From Ornithinimicrobium sp. INDO-MA30-4 (GTDB taxonomy: Bacteria; Actinomycetota; Actinomycetes; Actinomycetales; Dermatophilaceae), in contig NZ_CP091057.1 in assembly GCF_021535045.1 (NCBI RefSeq), forward strand, positions 1 through 64,000: 64,000 nucleotides of DNA. The letters are read 5' to 3'. Positions within the stretch are counted from its first letter, which is position 1. Every line of letters starts with the position of its first letter. The position numbers and the translations under genes are program-made. Under the pieces are notes generated by a model. The model had not been told where the DNA came from and made no database searches. It was given only the letters and a program-made list of their open reading frames with translations. Below are positions 29,818 through 39,497 of the stretch, one piece after another.

Positions 29818-30950
29818 GACTTTCACCGTTTTTGGAGACCGGGTTCGGTGGGCTCGACAGTTGCGCCGCCTGCTGGCGCGTGAGGTAGTGGAATCGCTTC
29901 CGATCAGTGCGCCGACCTACTCGCGCATCGAGAACTCCGATTCAACCGAAGTCGACCCACTTGTTGCGCACGCACTTGCCTTGGCCTTGAGTACCCCCCT
30001 TGGATGGCTCAACGCACCTCCACGAGCCTTCGCCACCTCGAGTGGGACACAGTTTAGGGCGAACAGTCGGATGACGAAGGAGCGCAGCAGACGGTCACTT
30101 CTTGGTTGACTATGTACGCAGAGCTCCTCGCGACACTGGACCGAGTTGTCACCCTGCCGCCGACCACGTTCCCGTTCCAGACTGTCCTGGACGCCGAGCC
30201 GCGTGACGCAGCGCAGCAAGTGCGTGCGTCCTTGCGGCTCGGCCCGCCCAGCCCATCGACAACCTGATCCGTTCCTTGGAGAGGCTCGGCGTGTTCGTTG
30301 GGGTGGTCAACTTCGAGGAAGAAACGCACCTCCGCAACCATGACGCATCCTCAAGTTGGTTCAACCTGCAATCCGGCCGCGCTGCTCCAGTCGTCCTCAT
30401 CCGGGAGCACTCGTCATGGGAGCGTGTCCGATTCTCGGTGGCCCACGAAGCTGGGCACCTTGCGCTCCATCGGCAATCAAGTGGCCCTGAACGGGAACAA
30501 GAAGCCACCGAGTTTGCGGCCGAGTTGCTTCTCCCCAGCGCAACCCTTCGGGCGCAGTGGCCACGGCACGTGACTGTCATGGGCCTGTTGGAACTGAAGG
30601 AACGATGGGGCATGTCCATCGCTGCTCTCATCCAGCATGGCTACCGCAACGAGCTCCTTGACGACGACCGGCGAGTGTCCCTCTTCAAGCAACTGTCGAA
30701 TGGGCGTGATCCGAGGACCGGTGAACGCTGGCGGTTGCGTGAACCTGGGGCGACCTCCCGAGCAGTCGAGCGACCCCTCCTCGTTGCTAACGCGATCGAG
30801 GTCGGGTTTGGGTTATCCCCCGACCTGCAAGCGTTGCAGGGTGAGCTTCCGCCAGCTCGGTCGGGCGAGGTGGTACTCGGAGTTCCTACTGAACTTCGCG
30901 ACCAGCTGGTCGCGGAGCATGCGCGCTCAGGTGGAGGCTCGGGCGACTGA
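29810..30950 (+). CDS. XRE-ImmA/IrrE fusion regulator/peptidase (frameshifted)
   Basis: About 380 residues. N-terminal XRE-like helix-turn-helix (FGDRVRWARQLRRLLAREVV, SAPTYSRIENSDSTEVDPLV). After indels between about 30065 and 30250, the ImmA/IrrE (COG2856) metallopeptidase domain follows: LGVFVGVVNFEEETH, FSVAHEAGHLALHRQSSGPE with the zinc-binding HEAGH helix, and EATEFAAELLLPSATLRAQW. Family members cleave repressors to switch mobile elements on. Here a natural target would be control of element excision or defence expression (inference). GTG 29810 is preferred, overlapping the upstream stop. Confidence 0.78.
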
Positions 30951-30991
30951 GCGGCTGGACAACGTGCTTCCGCTGCGGCGTTGATCAAGAC

Positions 30992-31034
30992 GACGCCGCC
31001 CCCGCATAAGGACTTGGCGGCTGGGGGCGGCGTC
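30992..31034. terminator. Strong 12-bp-stem hairpin, probable terminator
   Basis: Perfect arms GACGCCGCCCCC (30992-31003) and GGGGGCGGCGTC (31023-31034) with a 19-base loop stand 18 bases after the converging XRE/ImmA gene's end region. No long T-run, as is usual in high-GC actinobacteria. It could end transcription from both sides. Confidence 0.55.
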
Positions 31035-31066
31035 AGGCTGGGCGCGGCCTCGTGCCCGCGCCAAGC

Positions 31067-31230
31067 CTACCGATCCTGCTCCTTCGTGTAACCGTCGGGT
31101 AGAGCGTCGATCAGAGCACTGAAGGGACCGATGTCGTACTTGTTGCACGCGTGGGTGTAGAAGTGGAGTTCCCCCGACTCGAGGGTTAACCCGTGTTGCT
31201 GTCCCTTCAGCGCTGACCGCCGTGACCGGG
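31067..31230 (-). pseudogene. Small ORF fragment with internal copy of the element end
   Basis: Minus-strand frame with good protein character: SALKGQQHGLTLESGELHFY, then THACNKYDIGPFSALIDALP and DGYTKEQDR-stop at 31067. No start codon is visible; another frame upstream (VPIVPGHGGQR) may be its continuation. The LESGEL codons contain GTTCCCCCGACT (plus strand 31169-31180), a 12-base match to the element's left end. Family unknown. Downstream, GCTCCGGT occurs three times in tandem (31283-31306). Confidence 0.35.
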
Positions 31231-31313
31231 GACGATCGGAACCCGCCAGCCAAGGGTGCCCGGGCTAACAACTTCCTTGGCGGCTCCGGTGCTCCGGTGC
31301 TCCGATGGATCGA

Positions 31314-32246
31314 CTACTTCCGTGTCAGTCCCGCGCGACGGGCAACGCGAGCTTCCCGCTGGCGTTGGGCGACCGCGGCGATGGCCTCAGCCATCTGGGT
31401 TTTGGACATCTCGATTCGCACGTCGTCGGGTATGTCGTCCCTCCTTCTGCTCCCGGACATGATCGCCTCGCAGAACTCGGTCCCGCAGTTCTCGCACCAA
31501 CCCGCCTCTGTCATCCGGCCGTACTGCTCGTCGTCGGTGAGCCGGTCGATGGTCTTGTCAGCCCACAGGCCCGCGCTGGGCGGGTCATCCCCGCAACCAC
31601 ACGAGTAGGCCAGGTAGTCGTTACTACGGATTCGGTCCCAGACGGAGCCAGCGATGACGATCTGGTGACGGTCCGCGGCTTGTGCGCACTTCGTGGCGTA
31701 GTTGACGGGCCGCCCAGCCCAGACTGCTTCCTGCTCAGCTTGGTTGCGTGGTGTCCCCAGGTTCTTCACGAGCACCCGACCCATAGCGATGCCGACCTTG
31801 AAGCCTGTCTCTGGCCCACCGCTCGCACCCCACTTCGTCTCCAGCTTATCCACTAACGTGCTGCTAAACGTGCGGATCGTGACCCCTGTGCACAGGGCCC
31901 TCGCGATCGCACGATCACCCCAGAACAGACCGAAGCCGCCGTCCCCCTGGATGTCGATGAAATCGGCTCCGAACCTGTTCAGGATCTTCACTGACCCTTC
32001 TACCGCTGCCTCGTATGCTCGGGCGGTGGACGTGTCGTGACGGCCTGTGCCGAGTTGGGTAGAGTTCTTCAGATCCGCGACGACAGCGACCACACGCGGG
32101 ATCTTGAGCCACTTCTCGGAACCCTGACCGGGAATGTCGCCCAGGTCCGGGTCGTCAAGATGCACCACAGGTGGGACGGCGTGCAGGGTCCCCTGCACAT
32201 CTCGTCCCAGTTCGTCCAGCAGATCTGTTAGCCCTTGCGCTTCCAC
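31314..32246 (-). CDS. pycC: Pycsar-type class III nucleotide cyclase (PycC-like)
   Basis: About 310 residues from the likely GTG start at 32246 (VEAQGLTDLLDELG); the open frame extends further upstream but into the neighbouring gene. The class III cyclase domain shows the metal-binding Asp pair in VAVVADLKNSTQLG and FIDIQGDGGFGLFWGDRAIA, plus ETGFKVGIAMGRVLVKNLG and GRPVNYATKCAQAAD. A C-terminal Cys-rich ribbon follows (YSCGCGDD, WCENCGTEFCEA). In Pycsar, phage infection triggers synthesis of cCMP or cUMP, which activates a membrane effector. The adjacent 32311-32880 gene is just such an effector, so Pycsar is the best reading; which base is used cannot be told here. Confidence 0.8.
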   Translation of the reverse strand: MEAQGLTDLLDELGRDVQGTLHAVPPVVHLDDPDLGDIPGQGSEKWLKIPRVVAVVADLKNSTQLGTGRHDTSTARAYEAAVEGSVKILNRFGADFIDIQGDGGFGLFWGDRAIARALCTGVTIRTFSSTLVDKLETKWGASGGPETGFKVGIAMGRVLVKNLGTPRNQAEQEAVWAGRPVNYATKCAQAADRHQIVIAGSVWDRIRSNDYLAYSCGCGDDPPSAGLWADKTIDRLTDDEQYGRMTEAGWCENCGTEFCEAIMSGSRRRDDIPDDVRIEMSKTQMAEAIAAVAQRQREARVARRAGLTRK

Positions 32247-32310
32247 AGGTGTGCCCCGTTCTCGTTGTGTTCTTACCAGGGTAGGCGGGGCGTCCGACAG
32301 ACCTGCGCTG

Positions 32311-32880
32311 TCACAGGAGGCTGACTTGGATTGTGACGAGGGCGAGTAGCACGCCGGCGACAAGACCGGCACGCACGGCCCACGCGACGCGCTGGTTCTT
32401 CGCGGTGGCGATGGTCGCGTTGGCGTGGATCTGGTCGGCCAGTTCCTCCACCAGTGCCTGGCTATCTATCGATAGCCGACTTAGTTCGTCCCTGTAGGCG
32501 AGCCGCTTCCCCCTGTAGTTCGCTGCGATGCTGGCGAAGAATAAGCTATTGACCGTGTCGGGGACCGCGTCCTTGTCCTTTATGCGAGGCGCGATCGTCC
32601 AGCCGGCGAGCAGCACTGCCGCGAAGAGCAGGGCGCAGGTCATGACAACCGTCACGTCCAACCAAGCGGTTCTTCGATGCAGTTCATTCACGACGTTGTA
32701 GAGCAGTGTGCCCATCGCCCCAGAGAACGCGAGGGTGGCGCCCGCCTTCGCGTCGGCGAACCTGATCCACTCGTTCACCATCGAAAGGAGCTTCCACGCC
32801 TGCTCGTCGGTGACCACGACCTCAGGAGCAGTTGGTGCAGCCGTGGACTCACTCTTGTTGCGGCAGAATTTTCCTAGCAC
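32311..32880 (-). CDS. pycTM: Pycsar membrane effector (PycTM-like)
   Basis: 189 residues, intact. The motif LLSMVNEWIRFADAKAGATL followed by AFSGAMGTLLYNVV is characteristic of the Pycsar effector family (formerly DUF5706). TM helices are about residues 48-66, 76-98 (VTVVMTCALLFAAVLLAGWT) and 168-187 (AGLVAGVLLALVTIQVSL), with a soluble helical segment SIDSQALVEELADQIHANAT between. Cyclic pyrimidine nucleotides made by the neighbouring cyclase are expected to activate it and impair the membrane, killing the infected cell. It is upstream of and co-oriented with the cyclase. Confidence 0.8.
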   Translation of the reverse strand: MLGKFCRNKSESTAAPTAPEVVVTDEQAWKLLSMVNEWIRFADAKAGATLAFSGAMGTLLYNVVNELHRRTAWLDVTVVMTCALLFAAVLLAGWTIAPRIKDKDAVPDTVNSLFFASIAANYRGKRLAYRDELSRLSIDSQALVEELADQIHANATIATAKNQRVAWAVRAGLVAGVLLALVTIQVSLL

Positions 32881-33021
32881 GAACCCTCCCGCAGTAGTTC
32901 AGGGCACGGGCTGGTTCGGGAGCGATTCAGCATCCGAGGCTCCCGGGACAGCCCTTCTACTGTGTTGTCATCCTTCATGTCGAGCACCCTTGTGGCTGGC
33001 CGCACTCAACCCAGCCGCCGC

Positions 33022-35777
33022 TCACCGCAGGTTTCCGATCTGGCCGGCATCGAGTCTCGCGAACTCTGTGAACAAGGCTCTCTGGCGCCCCTCAAGGTTC
33101 TGGTCAGCATGGTCCAGGCCGAAGATGGCGTCGAGCACATTGTCAAGGGCGTTGTGAGCCGTGGTCAGTTCGGTCGGCATCGAGTCTGCCCTGTACAGCT
33201 GGGCGAGGGAGTGTGATGGGTAGAGCGCGCGTGCCTCGACCACAGACTGGCCGGCGCCGGTGACCGCATTGCGCTGCTGGTCGTTGACGTCGGGAAGAGG
33301 AAAGTTGTTCCACACGAGCGTGTTGGAGAAGGAGGGGCGTGACTCGAGCCGATTGCCGACGGTGAGCTGCCACGTCAAGAACATCGAGGACGAAATCACG
33401 CTGAACTGGAAGCCGTCGCGGTCTGGTGCAACGTAGAGCTTGTTCGATGCAATGACGTTCGCTGGCAGTCGGGCAGCTGTGTAGTAGGGCCTCGACTCCG
33501 AGACCACGGCTGGGATCGCTAAGTACGAGTCAAACATCTCAGCTGCCCGCTGGCCGAAAAGGTGTGGGGTGGTGGCCATCGCTCTCGTGCTGCTTGCCTT
33601 ACTCGCGAGGCGCATCTGACGGACGCCTTCGATCCTGTCCCTCAGCACGCGCGACTGCTGGACATCAGCGGGATCCATCGCAGTGAGCCAAAGACACCAC
33701 CGTTGAGTACCTCGGACGAGTTCTTCCGACCCTGGGAATGGGCGCACGTACTTAGCCGCGACGGGATCGGACATCACCTCGTCGTACGCGTCGGCTTCGA
33801 CGATGAGGTGGCCTCCGTCGCGTGGCATGTTCCCGAAGGTCACTGGCGCGATGTGCGGTGACAACGGGGTCCTGCGCGGCCTCACGAGGACGTCCGGACC
33901 GTCAACCAGGTAACCGTTGATGGCAGCGACCTGGGTCTCCTGGGGTGCTGAAGACGCGCTTTCGTACTCGAAGAGCCGTGCCGGGCCGTTGTGACGATCA
34001 AAGCCGATGATGTTGCAGTGAACTGTCGCCTTGCCCACTGCCTCCGATGTCCAGGCGAAGGTCCTATGGGCGAACCGGATTCGCCAGCCACCTTCGAACA
34101 CTGGCCCGAAGAGGCGTGGAACCTGGTCGCCTTGGGTCACGGAGTTTGTCGAAACGAATGCCCAGCGCCCCGGCGTGTCCGCGAAGTACTGCAAGGTCTT
34201 GGCGTACCAGGCTGTGACGTAGTCAAGACGACCGATGTCCGCACCGCCCCAGGCATGACGGAGGTCTTCGGTTTGCTCCGCATTGCGGGAGATGTGGCCG
34301 AGGAACGGTGGGTTGCCAGCAATGAGGACGTATTCGTCGGGGCGGCACACCCTGTCCAGTCCAGCCGTAGGGCGTTGTCCACGACGATGGTGGCCTGTTC
34401 CTGGATGGGCAGGCGGTCGGGGGCGTGGCCGAGGGAGGCTTCGAGTTTGAGGTCGCACTGCCGGTCGACGAGGAACATTGCGGTCTCTGCGATGCGGGCG
34501 GGCCACTCGTCGATCTCGATGCCGTAGAAGTGGTCGAGTGTGACCTTGAGTCCGACGTTGGCCAGGAGCATCGGGTTGTCCCCGGTGATCTCCTGGAGGC
34601 GTTCCATGATCGCGAGTTCGAGGTCGCGCAGCTCGCGGTAGGCGACGATGATGAAGTTGCCGCAACCGCAGGCGGGGTCCATGTAGCGGATGCGGCCAAG
34701 CTTGTCGCGCAGTTTGCGTAGCCGGTCGGCCTCGTACTTGCCCAGGGTTCGGACGTGTGCGAACTCGGTGCGGAGCTCGTCGAGGAAGAGAGGGTTGAGC
34801 GTCTTGAGGATGTTCTCCTCGGAGGTGTAGTGCTCTCCGAGTTGCCGGCGGGTTTCTGCGTCGCGGACGGACTGGAACATGGACCCGAAGATGGCTGGGC
34901 TGATGCTGGCCCAGTCGCGGTCGCACGCTTCTAGAACCGCGGTACGGAACTCTGCGTTCAGGACGGGCAGGCTCAGCGGCTCGGAGAAGATCCGACCGTT
35001 GACGTACCTGAACCCGTCGAACCCGGCCTGGCGGGTGTCGCGCTGGTCCTCTGGGGTGTCGAGGAACGTAAACAGGTCGCTGAGCTGAGCGCCGATGTCT
35101 GAACCGTCGGCGGCCGTGTGGTCGCGGATGAGGGTGCTGAACAGGTCTGGTGCCCACATGTCGGTGTCGTCGCCGAACATGAGGAAGAGGATGCGGGCGA
35201 GGGTGACGGAGATCTCGTGGTCCCGTTCTTCTCGGGTGGTGCTCTGGGGGTAGGCCTTCTCCATAGCGGCGTAGAGGCGGGCCATGAGCTTGGAGGCGTG
35301 CTTGGTCTCGTTTGCGGCTTCGACGTCGAAGGCCTGGCGGACCTTGGCCAGGACGGCGTTGCTGTCCAAGATCACGTCGTAGGGGAGGCGGATCACGTCC
35401 AGCTTCTCGGCGAACCGTGGGTCTGTGTCGCCGTTGCGGTGCCGGTGTCGGCTCAGTCTGGTCGTGGTGGTGCTACCGACTGCTCGGCGCACGGGCCAGC
35501 GCCACACCTGTTCGTGCTCGTCGTGGAAGATCAGGATGCGGTCGGTGCTGCTCTTGGCCAGGTGCTGGTCGAGGGTGGCTTCGAGCTTGGAGTCGGGTTT
35601 CTCGTTGACGACCCAGACGCGCAGTCCCTTGTGCGAGGAGACGTTGGTGGCGCTGACCTTGCGGCCGTCGTACTCGACGGTGACTGGGGGCTGGTCGGGC
35701 CGGGACCAGTTCAGGTCCTGGATGAACAGCTTCTGGTAGTCACGCTGTTCGGCGCGTTCGATCAGGGCGGTGGTCAC
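33022..35777 (-). CDS. MmeI-like DNA adenine methyltransferase (frameshifted)
   Basis: About 918 residues. GTG 35777 overlaps the helicase stop (GTGA). The N-terminal part has LFIQDLNWSRPDQPP and a region with LIFHDEHEQVWRW, resembling an N-terminal nuclease-like/specificity region. Motif I DPACGCGNFIIVAYRE and motif IV IAGNPPFLG define an N6-adenine methylase, and FVSTNSVTQGDQVPRLFGPV, RIRFAHRTFAWTSEAVGKAT is the signature stretch of MmeI/type IIL enzymes. One indel near 34320 splits the motifs. The C-terminus (RPSFSNTLVWNNFPLPDVND) matches the family's end. Paired with the PLD-helicase, it would protect host DNA while the helicase-nuclease attacks unmodified DNA; MmeI-like methylases are also the drmMI subunit of class 1 DISARM, but drmA/B/C are absent. 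Confidence 0.78.
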
Positions 35778-38700
35778 GAGCTGGTCACTCCTAGCGAGCA
35801 GACGATCTTGATGGTGTCGGTGTCGGTGGCGCCGATGACGAGCCTGTCCTCGTCGTGCAGCTGGTTGATGAGGTCGGCTAGGTCGTCCAGGCTGTACTTG
35901 TTGCGTCGTGCTTGGCTCAGCCGCATGTTGGCGTGCTCGGTCAGGGGCCGGGTATGCAGGGCGTCCAGGGCTGCGGAGGCCTTCTCCCCGAAGACGGTGC
36001 CGCCGAGGCGCTGCCAGGCCCACTTGCGTACGCCCTTGAGGTTGCCGGCTGCGATCGTCTCGGTCTTTAGCGGTCCCTGGACCAGGGCGGTCTCGCGGTC
36101 GAAGTGGTCGGGGCGTAGAGGGGCCGTGGGTGTGGTGGGTTCGGCACGGAAGATCCGCAGGGCTTCCAGGGGGTGAGGATCCGCTCCTGGACGCCGTGGT
36201 CGGTGATGGTGGCGGTGGCGAAGGCGTCGACGCCGGAGCCGGTGGAGATGTAGCAAGTCACCCCCGTGGGACTCGTTCATGTACTGGTCCCGGGTGGAGT
36301 GGATCATGTCCTGCAGGCGGAGCACCCTGGCGGTGATCTGGGGGTGCTTGTCCAGGGCGTTGGACCACACCAGCCAGGCTTCGCTGACGGAGTCGACCTC
36401 GGCCTCGTCATCGCTGTCGTCCTCGGTGACCCGCCCCTTGTAGAGGTCGTCGAGGATCTTGATCTCCTTGTCGCCACCGAAGAACTTCTCGTCCGAGCCG
36501 AACGCCTCGGCGGCGGCTCCTAGTCGTTCCTTGATGCGCTGCCGGAGGCGGATCTGCTCCTCGATGTTCTCGTGCGTGATCAGGTAGAGGTTGACGGTGT
36601 CGGACTTCTGCCCGATGCGGTCGACGCGGCCAGCGCGCTGGATGATCCGGATGATGGCCCAGGGCAGGTCGTAGTTCACGATGATGTGACTGTCCTGCAG
36701 GTTCTGGCCCTCGGAGAGCACGTCGGTGGCGACGAGCACGTCGACGGGCCGCTCCACCTCGACCGAGACGCTCTGGTCCTCCGAGGGGAGCCGGTTGGAG
36801 TTCGGGGAGAACCGGCGGGCGACCTCGGCGGGGTTGTCGGTGTCGCCGGTCGCCAGGGCGACGTTCGCGATACCGGCCTCGGTTAGGGCGTGGGCGACGT
36901 AGTCGGCCGTGTCGCCGTACTCGGTGAAGACCAGGACCTTCTCCCCGGGATGGTCGTTGGTGAGCAGGTCGACCAGGGCGTTGATCTTGGAGTCCCGGGT
37001 GGAGTCCCAGTCCCCGAACCGTTCCAGCAGCGACGTGATCGTCTCGGTGTCTTTGACCAGGTCGTGACGCAGGGTTGGCTTGAAGACGGTGGTGTTGACC
37101 CACTTGGTCTTTGCCGGCAGGGACTCGGCGAGGCTCTTGTAGCGGGTCTCGGCGCTGCCGTGCAGGCTGCCGTCGGTCTCGATGTCCTCGTCCGTGACGT
37201 TGATCTGCTTGTCGGTGAACGAGCCCAGCGGGATGCGTAGCTTGTGGTCGATCGCGTGAATGAACAGCTCGTTGCGGGCTCGTTGGCGTTGCAGCGACAG
37301 GATGAACGAGTAGCCGGATGAGGACAGTCGCTTGAACAGTCCGATCCTCACGAAGCCGCTGACGTTGCCTCGGCCCGAGCGGATGTCGTCCAGGTTCTTC
37401 GTGTCCTCGTCGGTGTGCGGGGCCTTGGGGTTGTCGTAGTCGGCGAGCCGGTACCGGGGCAGGAGCAGGTCGCGGACGGCGTCCAGCGTGGTCTCGTCCT
37501 CCATCAGAGCGGCTGGGTCGTCCGCGGCGAACTGGTGGCTGACCGGGGTCGACACGCGGGTCGGGAAGTGGAACTTCTGACCGTTGGCGAACTGCAGGTA
37601 CTCCCGCTCGGTCGTCGTGCCGTCTGGGCCGGTGACCAGCTCCTTCTTGGCGGTGCGCTTGATGAAGGAGCGGGTCCGGCGCACGAGGTGGTCGCTCATC
37701 AGCCTCTTCCAATCCTCCGGTTCCTCGGACTTGCGGAACGCGGTGAGGGTGTTGATCTTTCCGTCGACCCTGGCCATCAGGTTGGGGTCGTTGTGCAGCG
37801 CCTCGGTCGGGACGATGCCCAGGTCGTCGTCCTCGTCGATGTACAGGCCGATCTGGTTGGCGACATCGGTGAACGCCAGGTTGTACGGCGTGGCGGTCAG
37901 CAGAAGGACTTTGGAGCTGTTGGTCCGGATGTACTGATGGATCGCGTCGTAGGCGATGGTGGAGTTGTTCCGCAGGTTGTGCGACTCGTCGCAGATGACC
38001 AGGTTGAACCGTTTGAGCTCGGGCAGTACCTTGTCGGCCATCGAGTAGGGCACCACCCGTCCGTTGATGTCGTACTCCTCGATGTGCTTCTCCCACATCG
38101 GCTGCAGGTTCTTCGGGCACAGCACGAGGGTGGAGTAGTCCTCAGCAGCCTGCAGCATCAGCGCGGTCGCGACAGCGGTGAGCGTCTTGCCCAGACCGAC
38201 GACGTCGCCGAGCATGGTGCCTCCGCGGCGCACGATCCGCCTCGACAATGTCCGCACGGCGCTCTCCTGGTAGTCCAGCAGCAGGTCACTCATCGACTTC
38301 GGCAGCACGTACCCCATCCCGTCACGGGCGTCCTGGGACAGGGAGTGGCAGACCTTCAGGTACACCTCGAACGGAGTGGGCTGGTCCTCGTCCGCCCACG
38401 AATTGGCGATCAGGTCGATGATCTCGGCGGTGATGTCCAGGGAGAACCTGTCTTCCCAGCGCTCCTGGAACCAGGCCGCCAGCTTTTGCGTGGCGTCGGA
38501 GTCCTGCACGTCGATGTTCAGCTCCAGGTTGCGGTTCAGCCCCGCCCCGGTGAGATTGGAGGACCCGACGTACCCCATCTGGATCCGTGCTTCTTGCCCG
38601 GCGCGTGGAAGATGTACGTCTTGCCGTGCAGCGGCTTCTCGGTGAACACTTTCATCGCCACGGTCCCCTGCTCCAGCTGACGCTTCAGCGTCTGCAGAGT

Positions 38701-39066
38701 CTGCTGTCCCTCCCGGGTGGCCAGGCCCCGCATCAGCTGGGTGCGCAGGTGGGCAACCAGCCGGTCGCGTCGGGCGATGGCTCTCCAGGTCGTGGATGCC
38801 GGACCCGTACTCGGAGGCTGCACGTCGTCCTGCAGCATGTCGAGGAGCTGCTGGGAGTCTGCGGGGGCGACCATGCCGACCAGGACCCTGGCGGTCGGGG
38901 GTCCTCCTCGGCGCTTCCTTTTCGTCCAGGACGTCGGCAAGGTTGGACCACCCGCGTAGGTCGATGTACCCGGTCGCCACGTCCACGCTGTCGAACTCGT
39001 CCAGGGAGTCCGTAGCGCGGGCCCGAGACGGGTCGGGTCGGTCAGGTTGTCGAAGATGTTGGGCAC
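35774..39066 (-). CDS. PLD-nuclease/SNF2 helicase fusion (frameshifted)
   Basis: About 1,095 residues. The N-terminal ~180 residues contain a PLD nuclease-like domain: LHGKTYIFHAPGKK and MGYVGSSNLTGAGL (HxK...SSNxT pattern). The SNF2 helicase follows: TMLGDVVGLGKTLTAVATAL (Walker A), NLVICDESHNLRN (DExH), LLLTATPYN, KVLVFTEYGDTADYVAHALT, VATDVLSEGQNLQDSHIIVN and IIQRAGRVDRIGQ (motif VI). Breaks lie near 38960, 38590 and 36230. GTG 39066 overlaps the DUF6262 stop, and the end overlaps the methylase start. A helicase coupled to a PLD nuclease and a methylase is a restriction-like defence module; DrmD of class 1 DISARM is the nearest named relative I can suggest (inference). Confidence 0.8.
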
Positions 39067-39497
39067 TACTGGTTCCCCTCGGTCGGCAGGTCGGTCTTGT
39101 CAGGTACTGGGCGTAACCGGGGCGGGCCGGCCTCGGCTGGGGTCGTCGAAGAACGGGTGGCCTCGAGTGCCTCGACCGCGATGTGCCGCTCGAGCATCGC
39201 GATGGTCGACCTGGCTTCCCGCAGCTGTTCGCGCAGGCGGCGGTTCTCCGCGGTCACGATCTCGATGCGTTCCTTGAGCGCCCTGACAGGTTCGGGGTCG
39301 GTGCCGTGCGCGGCGATCCGGTCGCGGAACTCGGCCTGCAGGTCCTGGTGCCGGTGGGTGAGGATCCACCGTTTGAGACCGGCCTCCTCGGCGAGGGACT
39401 TGATGGTCAGTTTGCCGTCGGAGCGGACCGGGTGGCCCTCCAGCAGCCTGGTCATCGCCTCCCGGATGGCGCGGCGTTCTGGTCCGTGCTCGGTCAT
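39066..39497 (-). CDS. DUF6262 protein (TnpC-like)
   Basis: 143 residues, intact: MTEHGPERRAIREAMTRLLE, LTIKSLAEEAGLKRWILTHR (HTH-like), then a coiled coil RIEIVTAENRRLREQLREAR, STIAMLERHIAVEALEA. Size, HTH plus coiled coil and position after tyrosine recombinases match DUF6262/TnpC of Tn554-type elements, which influences orientation and efficiency of integration. ATG overlaps the upstream recombinase stop; its own stop overlaps the helicase start. Confidence 0.72.
   Translation of the reverse strand: MTEHGPERRAIREAMTRLLEGHPVRSDGKLTIKSLAEEAGLKRWILTHRHQDLQAEFRDRIAAHGTDPEPVRALKERIEIVTAENRRLREQLREARSTIAMLERHIAVEALEATRSSTTPAEAGPPRLRPVPDKTDLPTEGNQ

Noticed and set aside
31283..31306. Three tandem GCTCCGGT units as a possible CRISPR or iteron array
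   Set aside because: Only three 8-base units without spacers; too short for either.
36408..38120. A 570-codon minus-strand open frame overlapping the helicase
   Set aside because: It is a GC-rich shadow frame of the SNF2 helicase: Arg/Pro/Gly/His composition, no motifs, while the other frame has all helicase motifs.
37415..38680. A 421-codon plus-strand open frame opposite the helicase
   Set aside because: Antisense shadow with Val/Gly/Asp-rich composition and no domain; created by codon bias of the true minus-strand gene.
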